Source: Candidatus Gastranaerophilales bacterium (GTDB taxonomy: Bacteria; Cyanobacteriota; Vampirovibrionia; Gastranaerophilales; Gastranaerophilaceae). Taken from it: 5,994 nt of DNA. Below the pieces are notes generated by a model that saw only the letters and a program-made list of their open reading frames with translations, searched no databases and had not been told where the DNA came from. The stretch is from the NCBI GenBank assembly GCA_910587055.1, contig CAJUKY010000043.1, forward strand, positions 1 through 5,994, written 5' to 3'. The position numbers were made by a program, and so were the translations under genes. Shown one piece after another: positions 1 to 5,277 of the stretch (its first letter is position 1; each line of letters opens with the position of its first letter).

Positions 1-2
1 TT

Positions 3-80
3 AACCTCACACAGGGCAAAGGAGGCAACGGAGGGAATGGGTTTGTTATACTTGAGTATAAGAGTACGGTGTTGGATTAG
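3..80 (+). CDS. C-terminal end of a glycine-rich protein (partial, 5' end outside window)
   Basis: An open frame enters from the left edge and ends at TAG 78-80, giving 25 residues. It reads NLTQGKGGNGGNG, then FVILEYKSTVLD. A Gly/Asn-rich stretch followed by a short hydrophobic strand (FVILEY) and a stop is a common ending for glycine-rich surface or phage tail-fibre-like proteins; that is family knowledge, not proof. Support for a real gene end comes from the rho-independent terminator about 75 bases downstream on the same strand. The stretch is visibly richer in G than the rest of the window, mostly because of glycine codons. The gene runs convergently towards rnpB. The function and full length cannot be judged from this fragment. 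Confidence 0.5.
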   Translation, partial: NLTQGKGGNGGNGFVILEYKSTVLD

Positions 81-95
81 GTAATTTAAGACAAC

Positions 96-112
96 GTCAG
101 ACAGAATCTGAC
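96..112. repeat. Short perfect inverted repeat in the 3' region of the glycine-rich gene
   Basis: GTCAGA (96-101) and TCTGAC (107-112) are perfect complements around a 5-base loop. It lies between the stop codon at 80 and the terminator at 155 and has no T-run, so it is not itself a terminator. It could be a stabilising hairpin in the mRNA 3' end or chance. Confidence 0.3.
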
Positions 113-154
113 CCGACAAATCCAAAACAATTTTATGATAAACAACTTTTCATT

Positions 155-189
155 CGGGCGCGTTTTGTAACCTTCGCGTCCGTTTTTTT
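155..189 (+). terminator. Rho-independent terminator of the glycine-rich gene
   Basis: CGGGCGCG (155-162) pairs with CGCGTCCG (175-182) over 8 bp with one G-U pair and a 12-base loop. Seven T residues (183-189) follow at once. The T-run is only on the plus-strand side, so it serves the gene ending at 80 and not rnpB, which approaches from the other side. Confidence 0.8.
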
Positions 190-249
190 ATACCCGTTTA
201 TCACGAATGCCGCAAAATCTAAATAATGGCGTAATTTTCTTTAATATAA

Positions 250-641
250 AAAGAAAGCCGGTAATAAGCCGGATTCTGTTTCAAGATAATCATCTGTCTA
301 ATGCGTTCCTTTATACGGCTCCCGTAAAGGAAGGAAAAGGCACCATAACCGTAAAATCGAACTTGCATCCTATCGGGGTTTACCTTGCCCCTATCCCTTA
401 CGGGATAAAGCGGTGGGCTCTTACTCCGCCGTTGCACAATCACCTTCTTTTAAAATAAACTCTTTGTCTTTAAAAACTTTAAAGCCTAAATTAAAAAATA
501 TTGAAGGCATTCTTCATTTCTGTGGCACTGTCCTCACGCTCGCACGCACCTGACTTTCTCAGGCGATATGCCTTTTTGGATGTCCGGACTTTCCTCACGA
601 AAGTTAAAACCTTCCGCGCGATTATCCTCCGACTTTCTTTC
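250..641 (-). ncRNA. rnpB: RNase P RNA, bacterial type A-like
   Basis: This is the catalytic RNA of ribonuclease P, which removes 5' leaders from precursor tRNAs. Read on the minus strand, the conserved blocks appear in the right order: GAGGAAAGTCCGGAC (582-596), ACAGTGCCACAGAAA (517-531), GGCGGAGTAAGAGCCCACCG (within 410-430), GGTAAACCCC (375-384) and ACAGAATCCGGCTTA (265-279). The ends pair as P1: AAAGAAAGTCGG (629-640) with CCGGCTTTCTTT (250-261), with one G-U. AAGTCCGG and CCGGCTT form P4 with the universally bulged U. The length of about 390 is normal. The P12 region (about 443-515) is strikingly AU-rich. The 5' end is set by P1 and the promoter at 648-675, and is good to a few bases. 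The 3' end is less certain: P1 is followed by a T-rich stretch but I see no strong separate terminator. Open reading frames on either strand here are not genes. Confidence 0.96.
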
Positions 642-647
642 TTAATA

Positions 648-675
648 ATTATACAAAAAAATCAAAATTTGTTAA
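648..675 (-). promoter_or_regulatory. rnpB promoter
   Basis: On the minus strand, TTAACA (670-675) and a perfect TATAAT (648-653) are separated by 16 bases. Transcription would start near 641, exactly where the P1 helix of RNase P RNA begins. This agreement makes the call fairly strong. Confidence 0.7.
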
Positions 676-678
676 AAT
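650..678 (+). promoter_or_regulatory. Candidate tatD promoter overlapping the rnpB promoter
   Basis: TATACA (650-655) and TAAAAT (673-678) are 17 bases apart, and TG at 670-671 gives an extended -10 (TGTTAAAAT). A start near 685 would leave almost no leader before the tatD ATG at 687, in keeping with the absence of a Shine-Dalgarno sequence. The elements are interleaved with those of rnpB on the other strand. In a stretch this AT-rich a chance match is quite possible. Confidence 0.4.
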
Positions 679-686
679 GTTTAATT

Positions 687-1445
687 ATGATAGATACACA
701 TTCACATATAGATATGCTTCAAAATCCTGAAAAAGAAATTGAAGAAGCACTTAAAAACGGAGTTAAAAAAATAATTATACCGGGGGTTGAGCCTGATACA
801 TTTGATACAATCACGGAATATATTGATAAATACGACTGCATATACGGAACAATCGGGGTTCATCCTTCAGAAGCTCAAAAATTTAATGATGAAGCTGCAA
901 AAAAAATGACTCTTCTTGCACAGCACCCTAAAATGGTTGGTATAGGCGAAATAGGGCTGGATTATTATTGGGATAAAACATTTATTGATGTTCAAAAACG
1001 CGTTTTTAAAACCCAGCTTGAAATTGCAAAATCGCTTAATCTGCCTGTGGTAATTCATGATAGAGAAGCGCATCTTGATACTTTTGAAATTTTAAAAGAC
1101 TACGATATGAAAAATGTCATTTTGCACTGTTTTTCAGGAAGTGTTGAATTTGCAAAGCAATGCGTAAATTCAGGCTGGCTTTTAGGAATCGGCGGGGTTG
1201 TAACATTTAAAAATGCAAGAAAAATGAAAGATGTTGTAAAAGAAATTCCGATAGAAAACATTGTACTTGAAACAGATGCACCTTATCTTACCCCGCACCC
1301 TTTCAGGGGAGAAGAGAACGCGCCTAAATATTTAAATTTAATTGTAAAAGAAATAGCAAATTTGAAGGATTTAACTCCTGAATTTGTAATAAATCAAACA
1401 ACAAAAAACGCAGAAAATATTTTTAATTTTAATAAGGAAGAATAA
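687..1445 (+). CDS. tatD: TatD family metal-dependent hydrolase (DNase/3'-5' exonuclease)
   Basis: The 252-residue product has the usual length for TatD/YcfH enzymes, TIM-barrel metallohydrolases of the cytoplasm that trim DNA (and in some cases RNA) from the 3' end. The metal ligands are all visible: H5 and H7 in MIDTHSHID, E88 in GEIGLDYYW, H124 in VVIHDRE, H147 in ILHCFSG and D197 in LETDAPYL. GVHP at 57-60 and PHPFRGEENAP near 203-213 are also typical. I chose ATG 687 because TatD proteins begin with the strand leading into HxH. An in-frame ATG at 501 would add 62 residues, but those codons are the antisense of rnpB. There is no Shine-Dalgarno sequence before 687, so a leaderless or near-leaderless mRNA is likely. 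It is first in a plus-strand cluster, and the next gene starts at the base after its stop. Which member of the family (TatD, YcfH or YjjV) it matches cannot be settled here. Confidence 0.95.
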   Translation: MIDTHSHIDMLQNPEKEIEEALKNGVKKIIIPGVEPDTFDTITEYIDKYDCIYGTIGVHPSEAQKFNDEAAKKMTLLAQHPKMVGIGEIGLDYYWDKTFIDVQKRVFKTQLEIAKSLNLPVVIHDREAHLDTFEILKDYDMKNVILHCFSGSVEFAKQCVNSGWLLGIGGVVTFKNARKMKDVVKEIPIENIVLETDAPYLTPHPFRGEENAPKYLNLIVKEIANLKDLTPEFVINQTTKNAENIFNFNKEE

Positions 1446-1712
1446 ATGTCTACACAAAATACACCCAATGAACAAAATATACAGGTAAAAATCTCACTTT
1501 TAATATTTTTAAAAGGCTCGGTAGCTCCGATTGTTTTGTATGTTGAAAATCCGCAGGCAATTTATACTAATCTGCAGGCTGTTATGCAGGCTCAGGAAGC
1601 TCCGAAATTGATAGAACTTGAAGCACTCGGGCCTATTAAAAAAGTATGCCTTGTATCTTCCGAAATTTCAGGCATTTCACTTCAGGAAGAACAGTATATG
1701 GTAAAAGCCTGA
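1446..1712 (+). CDS. Conserved-looking hypothetical protein between tatD and tlyA
   Basis: I do not recognise this 88-residue protein. After about 12 polar residues comes a strand-like stretch (VKISLLIFLKGSVAPIVLYVEN, residues 14-35), then a probable helix (PQAIYTNLQAVMQAQ, 36-50). Two more strand-like segments follow, centred on KLIELEALG and KKVCLVSSEISGISLQ. This suggests a compact alpha/beta fold. There is no signal peptide, and the hydrophobic part is too interrupted by charge to be a clear membrane span. It is translationally linked to tatD: AAGGAAG at 1434-1440 lies inside the last tatD codons, and ATG directly follows the tatD stop. It ends with TGA, 22 bases before tlyA. The position suggests co-expression with a nuclease and an rRNA methylase, but no function can be assigned. 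That it is a real gene is well supported by spacing and ribosome binding site. Confidence 0.85.
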   Translation: MSTQNTPNEQNIQVKISLLIFLKGSVAPIVLYVENPQAIYTNLQAVMQAQEAPKLIELEALGPIKKVCLVSSEISGISLQEEQYMVKA

Positions 1713-1734
1713 GACACCGGCGGAATAAATTTTT

Positions 1735-2511
1735 ATGAAAAAGAGGTTGGATTTAATTTTATTTGAACATGGTTTTTTTGATTCCAAAAATTCCGCACAG
1801 GTTAATATTCTTGCAGGAAATGTAAAAATCAATGATGCCGTAGTTTCTAAAGCAGGTGAACTTTATGATGAAAACAAGCTTTTTCACCCCGAACACCCGA
1901 TGAAACTTGAAATTAAAACCATTCCTTATGTTTCGCGCGGTGGATTAAAGCTAAAAGGTGCCGTTGATGAATTTAAAATAAATTTAAAGGATAAAATCTG
2001 CATCGATATAGGAGCGTCCACGGGCGGTTTCACCGATTGTATGCTCCAGGAAGGCGCAAAATATGTTTACGCTGTTGATGTAGGCTACGGACAGATTGCA
2101 TGGAAATTACGCTCAAATGAAAAAGTAAAAGTTATAGAAAAAGTAAACGTAAAAAATTGTACATTTGAAGAAATTTTTGACTGTGAAACTTTGCCCGATA
2201 ATAAATTGCCCGAATTTTTATCAATGGATTTATCATTTATTTCAATAAAAAAAGTGCTTGAAAATGTTTTAAAATTTGTAAATAAAAAAGCTGAAATGGT
2301 ACTTTTAATAAAACCGCAGTTTGAAGCTGAAAAAAATGAAATTCAAAAAGGCGGCGTCGTAAAAGACACAAACATTCATAAAAAAATTATTGAAGATATA
2401 AAAAATTTTGCTTCATCCCTTTCCCTTGAAACCCTTGGGGTTGCAACTTCCCCGATACAGGGTGCAAAACAGGGAAATACGGAATATCTTATATATTTAA
2501 GGAGAATTTAA
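1735..2511 (+). CDS. tlyA: TlyA family rRNA (cytidine-2'-O)-methyltransferase
   Basis: TlyA uses S-adenosylmethionine to 2'-O-methylate cytidine in rRNA (23S C1920, and 16S C1409 in the longer subtype; E. coli numbering). The family was once called hemolysin A. The 258 residues contain an N-terminal S4 RNA-binding domain (about 3-62, with KKRLDLILFEHG and AGNVKINDAVVSKAG), the linker YVSRGGLKLKGA (65-76) and an FtsJ-like Rossmann methylase domain. The SAM site is DIGASTGGFTD (91-101), with the acidic residue D115 in VYAVDVGYGQ. A catalytic K-D-K-E set fits K72 or K74, D165 (SMDLSFIS), K193 (LIKPQFEAEK) and E250 (GNTEYLIYL). Length alone does not decide whether it is the 23S-only or the dual-specificity subtype. 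It lies in the tatD cluster. The upstream ribosome site is weak (GGCGGAA near 1719-1725), so translation may be modest. The SEC-C gene starts 2 bases after its stop. Confidence 0.95.
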   Translation: MKKRLDLILFEHGFFDSKNSAQVNILAGNVKINDAVVSKAGELYDENKLFHPEHPMKLEIKTIPYVSRGGLKLKGAVDEFKINLKDKICIDIGASTGGFTDCMLQEGAKYVYAVDVGYGQIAWKLRSNEKVKVIEKVNVKNCTFEEIFDCETLPDNKLPEFLSMDLSFISIKKVLENVLKFVNKKAEMVLLIKPQFEAEKNEIQKGGVVKDTNIHKKIIEDIKNFASSLSLETLGVATSPIQGAKQGNTEYLIYLRRI

Positions 2512-2513
2512 TA

Positions 2514-3767
2514 ATGCCCGTTGAAACTTTAAATCTGATAAGCTCCACAATGGATACACTGATTGATTTTGTTATAAATGATGAAATACTTTCCAAGGAT
2601 TTTGAAAAATATCTTGAAATTAACAATTTTAATATTGAAAGACAAACTGACCTCAATGATTGCCTTATAGGATATATTTTAGACGAAAGAACTCAAAACA
2701 ATACAAGAGTTTTGGATTATTTCAGCCAAAAAAACCCTGATTATGATAAGAAAATAATTAATTCTTTTAAAAACAGTTTTAAATCAGTATTTAAAATAAA
2801 TAAAATCTTAAAAAACGCATATTCTGCAACATGCCTTGCAAATGAAGCTGATTTTGAACTTATCCCGCTTGTAAAAATGACAAACCTGCGCCAAATAGGA
2901 CTCTATGACTATATCAAAGCAAGAATGATAGAATTTAATAATACATTTTATCTTCTTGAAATTTTTGATTGTTTCGGACAATTCAGAGAATACAATGCAT
3001 ACGCGGAAACGGTCAAATGCCTTATAAAATATCCTGAATCTCAGACTATGTATAATGATAAAAAATTAAAAGAGCTGCAAAAATCAACTGCCTTTTTTAA
3101 TGAAAAATTTATTAAAACTTTCAGCTGTGATGAAATTATAACTTCAAATACTCTTGCGGATGAATTTTTAAAGGATTTTAACAATATTCTTGAAAATAAA
3201 AGTATTGATATTTCAAAAGAAAAATACGAAACAAACATCGAATATAAATATTTTGAATTGGAAAATTCAAAAGAAAAAGATTTTATAAAAAATGCTGCAG
3301 GAGGATTCAGCGCTTCTGAAAAACCATATGATACAGGATTTTTTATTGATAAAGATTCAGGACTTTATATAATTCCATTTCTTGGCACCTTTAATGAAAT
3401 AATGAAATCAAATTCTCTTGAAACAATAGAAAATGCGAATGAATGCATTAAATATTTTATGACATCAGATAAAGTTTCTCCCAATTTAATCATAAAAAAA
3501 GAGAAGGAATTTAAAAATTTCATTCCTTTGATAAATAAGGTTTTTGATAAAGATTTTAAAGATGTAAGAGAAATTATTTCATTTTTTAAATCTGATTGGA
3601 CTATTCATAACAAATTTTCACCCGCTATTGTGCTTTATAATTCAAAAATATTTGAAAAATTAACAGGCATTGAAAACAAAAATGAAAAATCATATGAAAA
3701 TACCGGCAGAAATGAGCCTTGCCCATGCGGAAGCGGTAAGAAGTATAAAAACTGCTGCCTGAAATAA
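2514..3767 (+). CDS. Hypothetical protein with C-terminal SEC-C zinc-binding motif
   Basis: The last 20 of 417 residues form a SEC-C motif, NEPCPCGSGKKYKNCC, with the four zinc ligands C403, C405, C414 and C415. The same motif ends SecA, where it binds zinc and contacts SecB or ribosomes; in unrelated proteins it usually marks a small binding tail. The first 390 or so residues I do not recognise. They are rich in Lys, Asn, Phe and Ile, look mostly helical, and show no signal peptide, membrane span or nucleotide-binding motif. The start is well set: AAGGAGA (2499-2505), partly inside tlyA, lies 8 bases before ATG 2514, and the gap from the tlyA stop is 2 bases, so the two are likely co-translated. 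It is the last gene of the tatD cluster; no terminator is visible behind it, so some read-through into the thioredoxin gene is possible. It is not SecA itself, since the ATPase domains are absent. Confidence 0.88.
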   Translation: MPVETLNLISSTMDTLIDFVINDEILSKDFEKYLEINNFNIERQTDLNDCLIGYILDERTQNNTRVLDYFSQKNPDYDKKIINSFKNSFKSVFKINKILKNAYSATCLANEADFELIPLVKMTNLRQIGLYDYIKARMIEFNNTFYLLEIFDCFGQFREYNAYAETVKCLIKYPESQTMYNDKKLKELQKSTAFFNEKFIKTFSCDEIITSNTLADEFLKDFNNILENKSIDISKEKYETNIEYKYFELENSKEKDFIKNAAGGFSASEKPYDTGFFIDKDSGLYIIPFLGTFNEIMKSNSLETIENANECIKYFMTSDKVSPNLIIKKEKEFKNFIPLINKVFDKDFKDVREIISFFKSDWTIHNKFSPAIVLYNSKIFEKLTGIENKNEKSYENTGRNEPCPCGSGKKYKNCCLK

Positions 3768-3780
3768 AATATGAATAAAT

Positions 3781-3808
3781 TTGCACATTTTTTAAAATAA
3801 TATAGAAT
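3781..3808 (+). promoter_or_regulatory. Promoter of the thioredoxin-like gene
   Basis: TTGCAC (3781-3786) and TAGAAT (3803-3808) are 16 bases apart in the 70-base gap after the SEC-C gene. A start near 3815 would give a leader of about 23 bases carrying the strong ribosome site AAAGGAG (3824-3830), 7 bases before the ATG. Confidence 0.55.
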
Positions 3809-3837
3809 AAAATAATCGTTTATAAAGGAGAAAACAA

Positions 3838-4374
3838 ATGTCAGATGAAAACAAAGAAAAATGCACAAAGAAAAAACTGCTTACAGCTCTTGCGGTGATT
3901 GCAATTGTGCTTTCAAGCTTATCTTTAATACTGGATGGAATTTTAATACATAAATTAAACGCAAAAGGTGTTTTACAAGAGCCTGTCGTAATTTCAAAAC
4001 AATACGATAAAGGCCAGTCTATGGAAAAAGCCCTGAAAAAAGATAAACCCGTTATTGTATGGTTTTACACAGACTGGTGCGGTTTTTGCCAGAGATTTGC
4101 CCCAACATTCGGCAAAATTACAAAAGACAAAAAAATCAAAAACAACCTTGCTGTTGCTTATGTAAATGCCGAAATGCCTGAAAATCAAAGCTTAATGCAA
4201 GAATATCAGGTTCAGGGTTTCCCCACCGTTTATCTTTTAAACCCGAAAACAGGTAATAAGGTTCTGGTAGATAATTCAAAACTCTTTACACCGGATGCCA
4301 AAGAAAAACTTATAGAAGAATTTATAACATTTGCAGAACAAAACCCGGTAACAACGGAAGAAGCCACAAAATAA
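3838..4374 (+). CDS. Membrane-anchored thioredoxin-fold protein (WCGFC)
   Basis: The 178-residue product has a short Lys-rich cytoplasmic start (KKK at 11-13), one hydrophobic segment (about 14-38), a linker, and a thioredoxin fold from about residue 55 to 167. The active site is W80-C81-G82-F83-C84 after VIVWFYTD, and the cis-proline is P129 in QGFPTVYLL. By the positive-inside rule the catalytic domain faces outwards, so a role in thiol-disulfide exchange on exported proteins, as for TlpA-like or DsbD C-terminal domain-like proteins, is likely; whether it reduces or oxidises cannot be read from the sequence. No clear signal-peptidase site is present, so I call it an anchor. It has its own promoter and strong ribosome site and is followed by a terminator, so it appears to be a single-gene unit. 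No membrane electron donor such as DsbD/CcdA is in the window. Confidence 0.92.
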   Translation: MSDENKEKCTKKKLLTALAVIAIVLSSLSLILDGILIHKLNAKGVLQEPVVISKQYDKGQSMEKALKKDKPVIVWFYTDWCGFCQRFAPTFGKITKDKKIKNNLAVAYVNAEMPENQSLMQEYQVQGFPTVYLLNPKTGNKVLVDNSKLFTPDAKEKLIEEFITFAEQNPVTTEEATK

Positions 4375-4394
4375 AGTTTAAAACAAAAAACTGT

Positions 4395-4429
4395 AATCCT
4401 CTTTGAAATATCCTCAAAGAGGATTTTTT
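4395..4429 (+). terminator. Rho-independent terminator of the thioredoxin-like gene
   Basis: AATCCTCTTTGA (4395-4406) and TCAAAGAGGATT (4414-4425) pair perfectly over 12 bp around a 7-base loop, running into six T residues (4424-4429). It begins 20 bases after the stop codon. Confidence 0.93.
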
Positions 4430-4434
4430 AATCG

Positions 4435-4464
4435 AAAAAAAAGGACTCTTAATAAAAAGAGTCC
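4435..4464 (-). terminator. Minus-strand rho-independent terminator without a matching gene
   Basis: GGACTCTT (4443-4450) and AAGAGTCC (4457-4464) pair perfectly over 8 bp around a 6-base loop. Eight A residues (4435-4442) lie on the left side, so only on the minus strand is the stem followed by a T-run. A transcript coming from the right would stop here, yet no minus-strand gene is visible between here and 4794. Confidence 0.6.
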
Positions 4465-4696
4465 AAACTGTCTGGAATTAAGAATAGCTGGAAGTATGAA
4501 AAAGATTTAATTATATATAACAACACATATGAAAGGTTCACAATTAGCCATTCGGGTAAATTAGAAATTTTACAATATTTCAGAATAAAAAATAAAGTGT
4601 ACATTTAACAATATAAGTAAAACTTCATGTACAGTTATTTGAAAAATATGCCTAAAATGCAGTTATATTAAGAATAAAAAAATTTATTTACAGGGG

Positions 4697-4725
4697 TTGA
4701 CAAATATTTTTTTTAGGTACATAAT
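4697..4725 (+). promoter_or_regulatory. Promoter of the 83-codon gene
   Basis: A perfect TTGACA (4697-4702) is followed after 17 bases by CATAAT (4720-4725), one mismatch from consensus. Transcription would start near 4732, giving a leader of about 63 bases. The leader contains an inverted repeat (AGTGTT 4743-4748, AACACT 4754-4759) that could be an operator or a 5' hairpin. Confidence 0.65.
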
Positions 4726-4794
4726 ACAAGTATACAAAATAAAGTGTTAGACAAACACTAAAAAGCAAAGAAAAACCAAGGATAGAAAATAAAA

Positions 4795-5046
4795 ATGTTA
4801 AGAGTAAATTCTATATCAAATGTAAATAATACACTAAAAAACAATATAAGCTTTAGAGCCGGTGTTCAGACAAACTACGGTGTTCAGGAAAAAACACATA
4901 ATCTTGTTGACCAAGGGATTTTAACAGGATTTGTAGGTATTGTTAAAGAATCATTATTCGGTTCTAAAGAAAATGAAATCAATTCAAGAGCCGAAAGTAT
5001 TAAAGAAGGCGTGAATGAAACAAAAAAATTAGATATGGTTGCTTAG
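4795..5046 (+). CDS. Small hypothetical protein with N-terminal ISFRAG segment
   Basis: This 83-residue protein opens with MLRVNSISNVNNTLKNNISF followed by RAG. From memory, a short Asn/Ser-rich start ending in an aromatic-basic-Gly element of this sort recurs on many otherwise unlike hypothetical proteins of Vampirovibrionia; I cannot verify this here. The rest is polar, with one hydrophobic patch (GILTGFVGIVKESLFG, about residues 41-56) and a charged, probably helical tail. There is no conventional signal peptide or lipobox. The gene stands alone between a TTGACA promoter and its own terminator, which speaks for a real and possibly well-expressed gene. The Shine-Dalgarno match AAGGA (4778-4782) is 12 bases from the ATG, longer than usual. 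No function can be assigned. Confidence 0.75.
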   Translation: MLRVNSISNVNNTLKNNISFRAGVQTNYGVQEKTHNLVDQGILTGFVGIVKESLFGSKENEINSRAESIKEGVNETKKLDMVA

Positions 5047-5115
5047 TTTATTAAGCAAAAAGCATTATCAACACCTAACAACACAATCCCGAAGCATAAC
5101 ACAACACAAAAAACC

Positions 5116-5140
5116 GGTCCCATGATTAATGGGGCCTTTT
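5116..5140 (+). terminator. Rho-independent terminator of the 83-codon gene
   Basis: GGTCCCAT (5116-5123) and ATGGGGCC (5129-5136) form 8 bp with one G-U pair and a 5-base loop, followed by TTTT and an AT-rich tract. It lies about 70 bases after the stop codon. Confidence 0.8.
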
Positions 5141-5216
5141 AATTTATAAGTATTTTGTTTGGCGCTAACCTTAAAATATCATACAAAAAGTTTACTAAAT
5201 TTTATAATTTTAATAG

Positions 5217-5244
5217 TTGAAATAATTTATTTTTTATTTATAAT
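5217..5244 (+). promoter_or_regulatory. Promoter of the 203-codon gene
   Basis: TTGAAA (5217-5222) and a perfect TATAAT (5239-5244) are 16 bases apart. A start near 5251 leaves a leader of about 27 bases with the ribosome site AAAGGG (5265-5270), 7 bases before the ATG. Confidence 0.7.
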
Positions 5245-5277
5245 AGTCTTATCAACTTAAAAAGAAAGGGTTGCAAG

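Larger units (their letters stand above)
4375..4794. other. 420-base non-coding region
   Basis: No supportable protein gene is present on either strand. From left to right it holds the terminator of the thioredoxin-like gene (4395-4429), a back-to-back terminator facing the minus strand (4435-4464), about 230 bases of AT-rich sequence without strong structure, and the promoter and leader of the 83-codon gene (4697-4794). Inside the AT-rich part are two TGTACA palindromes exactly 30 bases apart (4598-4603 and 4628-4633). The 12-mer AAAATAAAGTGT occurs twice, at 4589-4600 and 4736-4747. Either could be chance in such biased sequence. Confidence 0.6.

Noticed and set aside
155..182. Use of the 155-182 stem as the rnpB terminator
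   Set aside because: On the minus strand the stem is preceded, not followed, by the T-rich tract's complement, and the bases after it carry no T-run; it acts on the plus strand only.
207..458. Open reading frames on both strands (83 codons plus, 74 codons minus) left of tatD
   Set aside because: Both lie mostly inside the 3' half of RNase P RNA, whose conserved blocks and pairings explain the sequence; neither has a ribosome binding site.
3041..3238. Minus-strand frames such as 3041-3238, 867-1073, 3635-3868, 3994-4188 and 5238-5423
   Set aside because: They are shadows of well-supported plus-strand genes, with low-complexity Phe/Ser/Leu-rich products typical of antisense AT-rich coding DNA.
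4529..4564. An 11-codon frame (ATG 4529 to TAG 4564) in the non-coding region
   Set aside because: Too short, with no Shine-Dalgarno sequence and no promoter fitting it; expected by chance.
4375..4794. A riboswitch, CRISPR array or decayed gene in the long non-coding region
   Set aside because: No regular repeat-spacer pattern, no recognisable riboswitch core, and stops occur often in all frames without any recognisable protein fragments.
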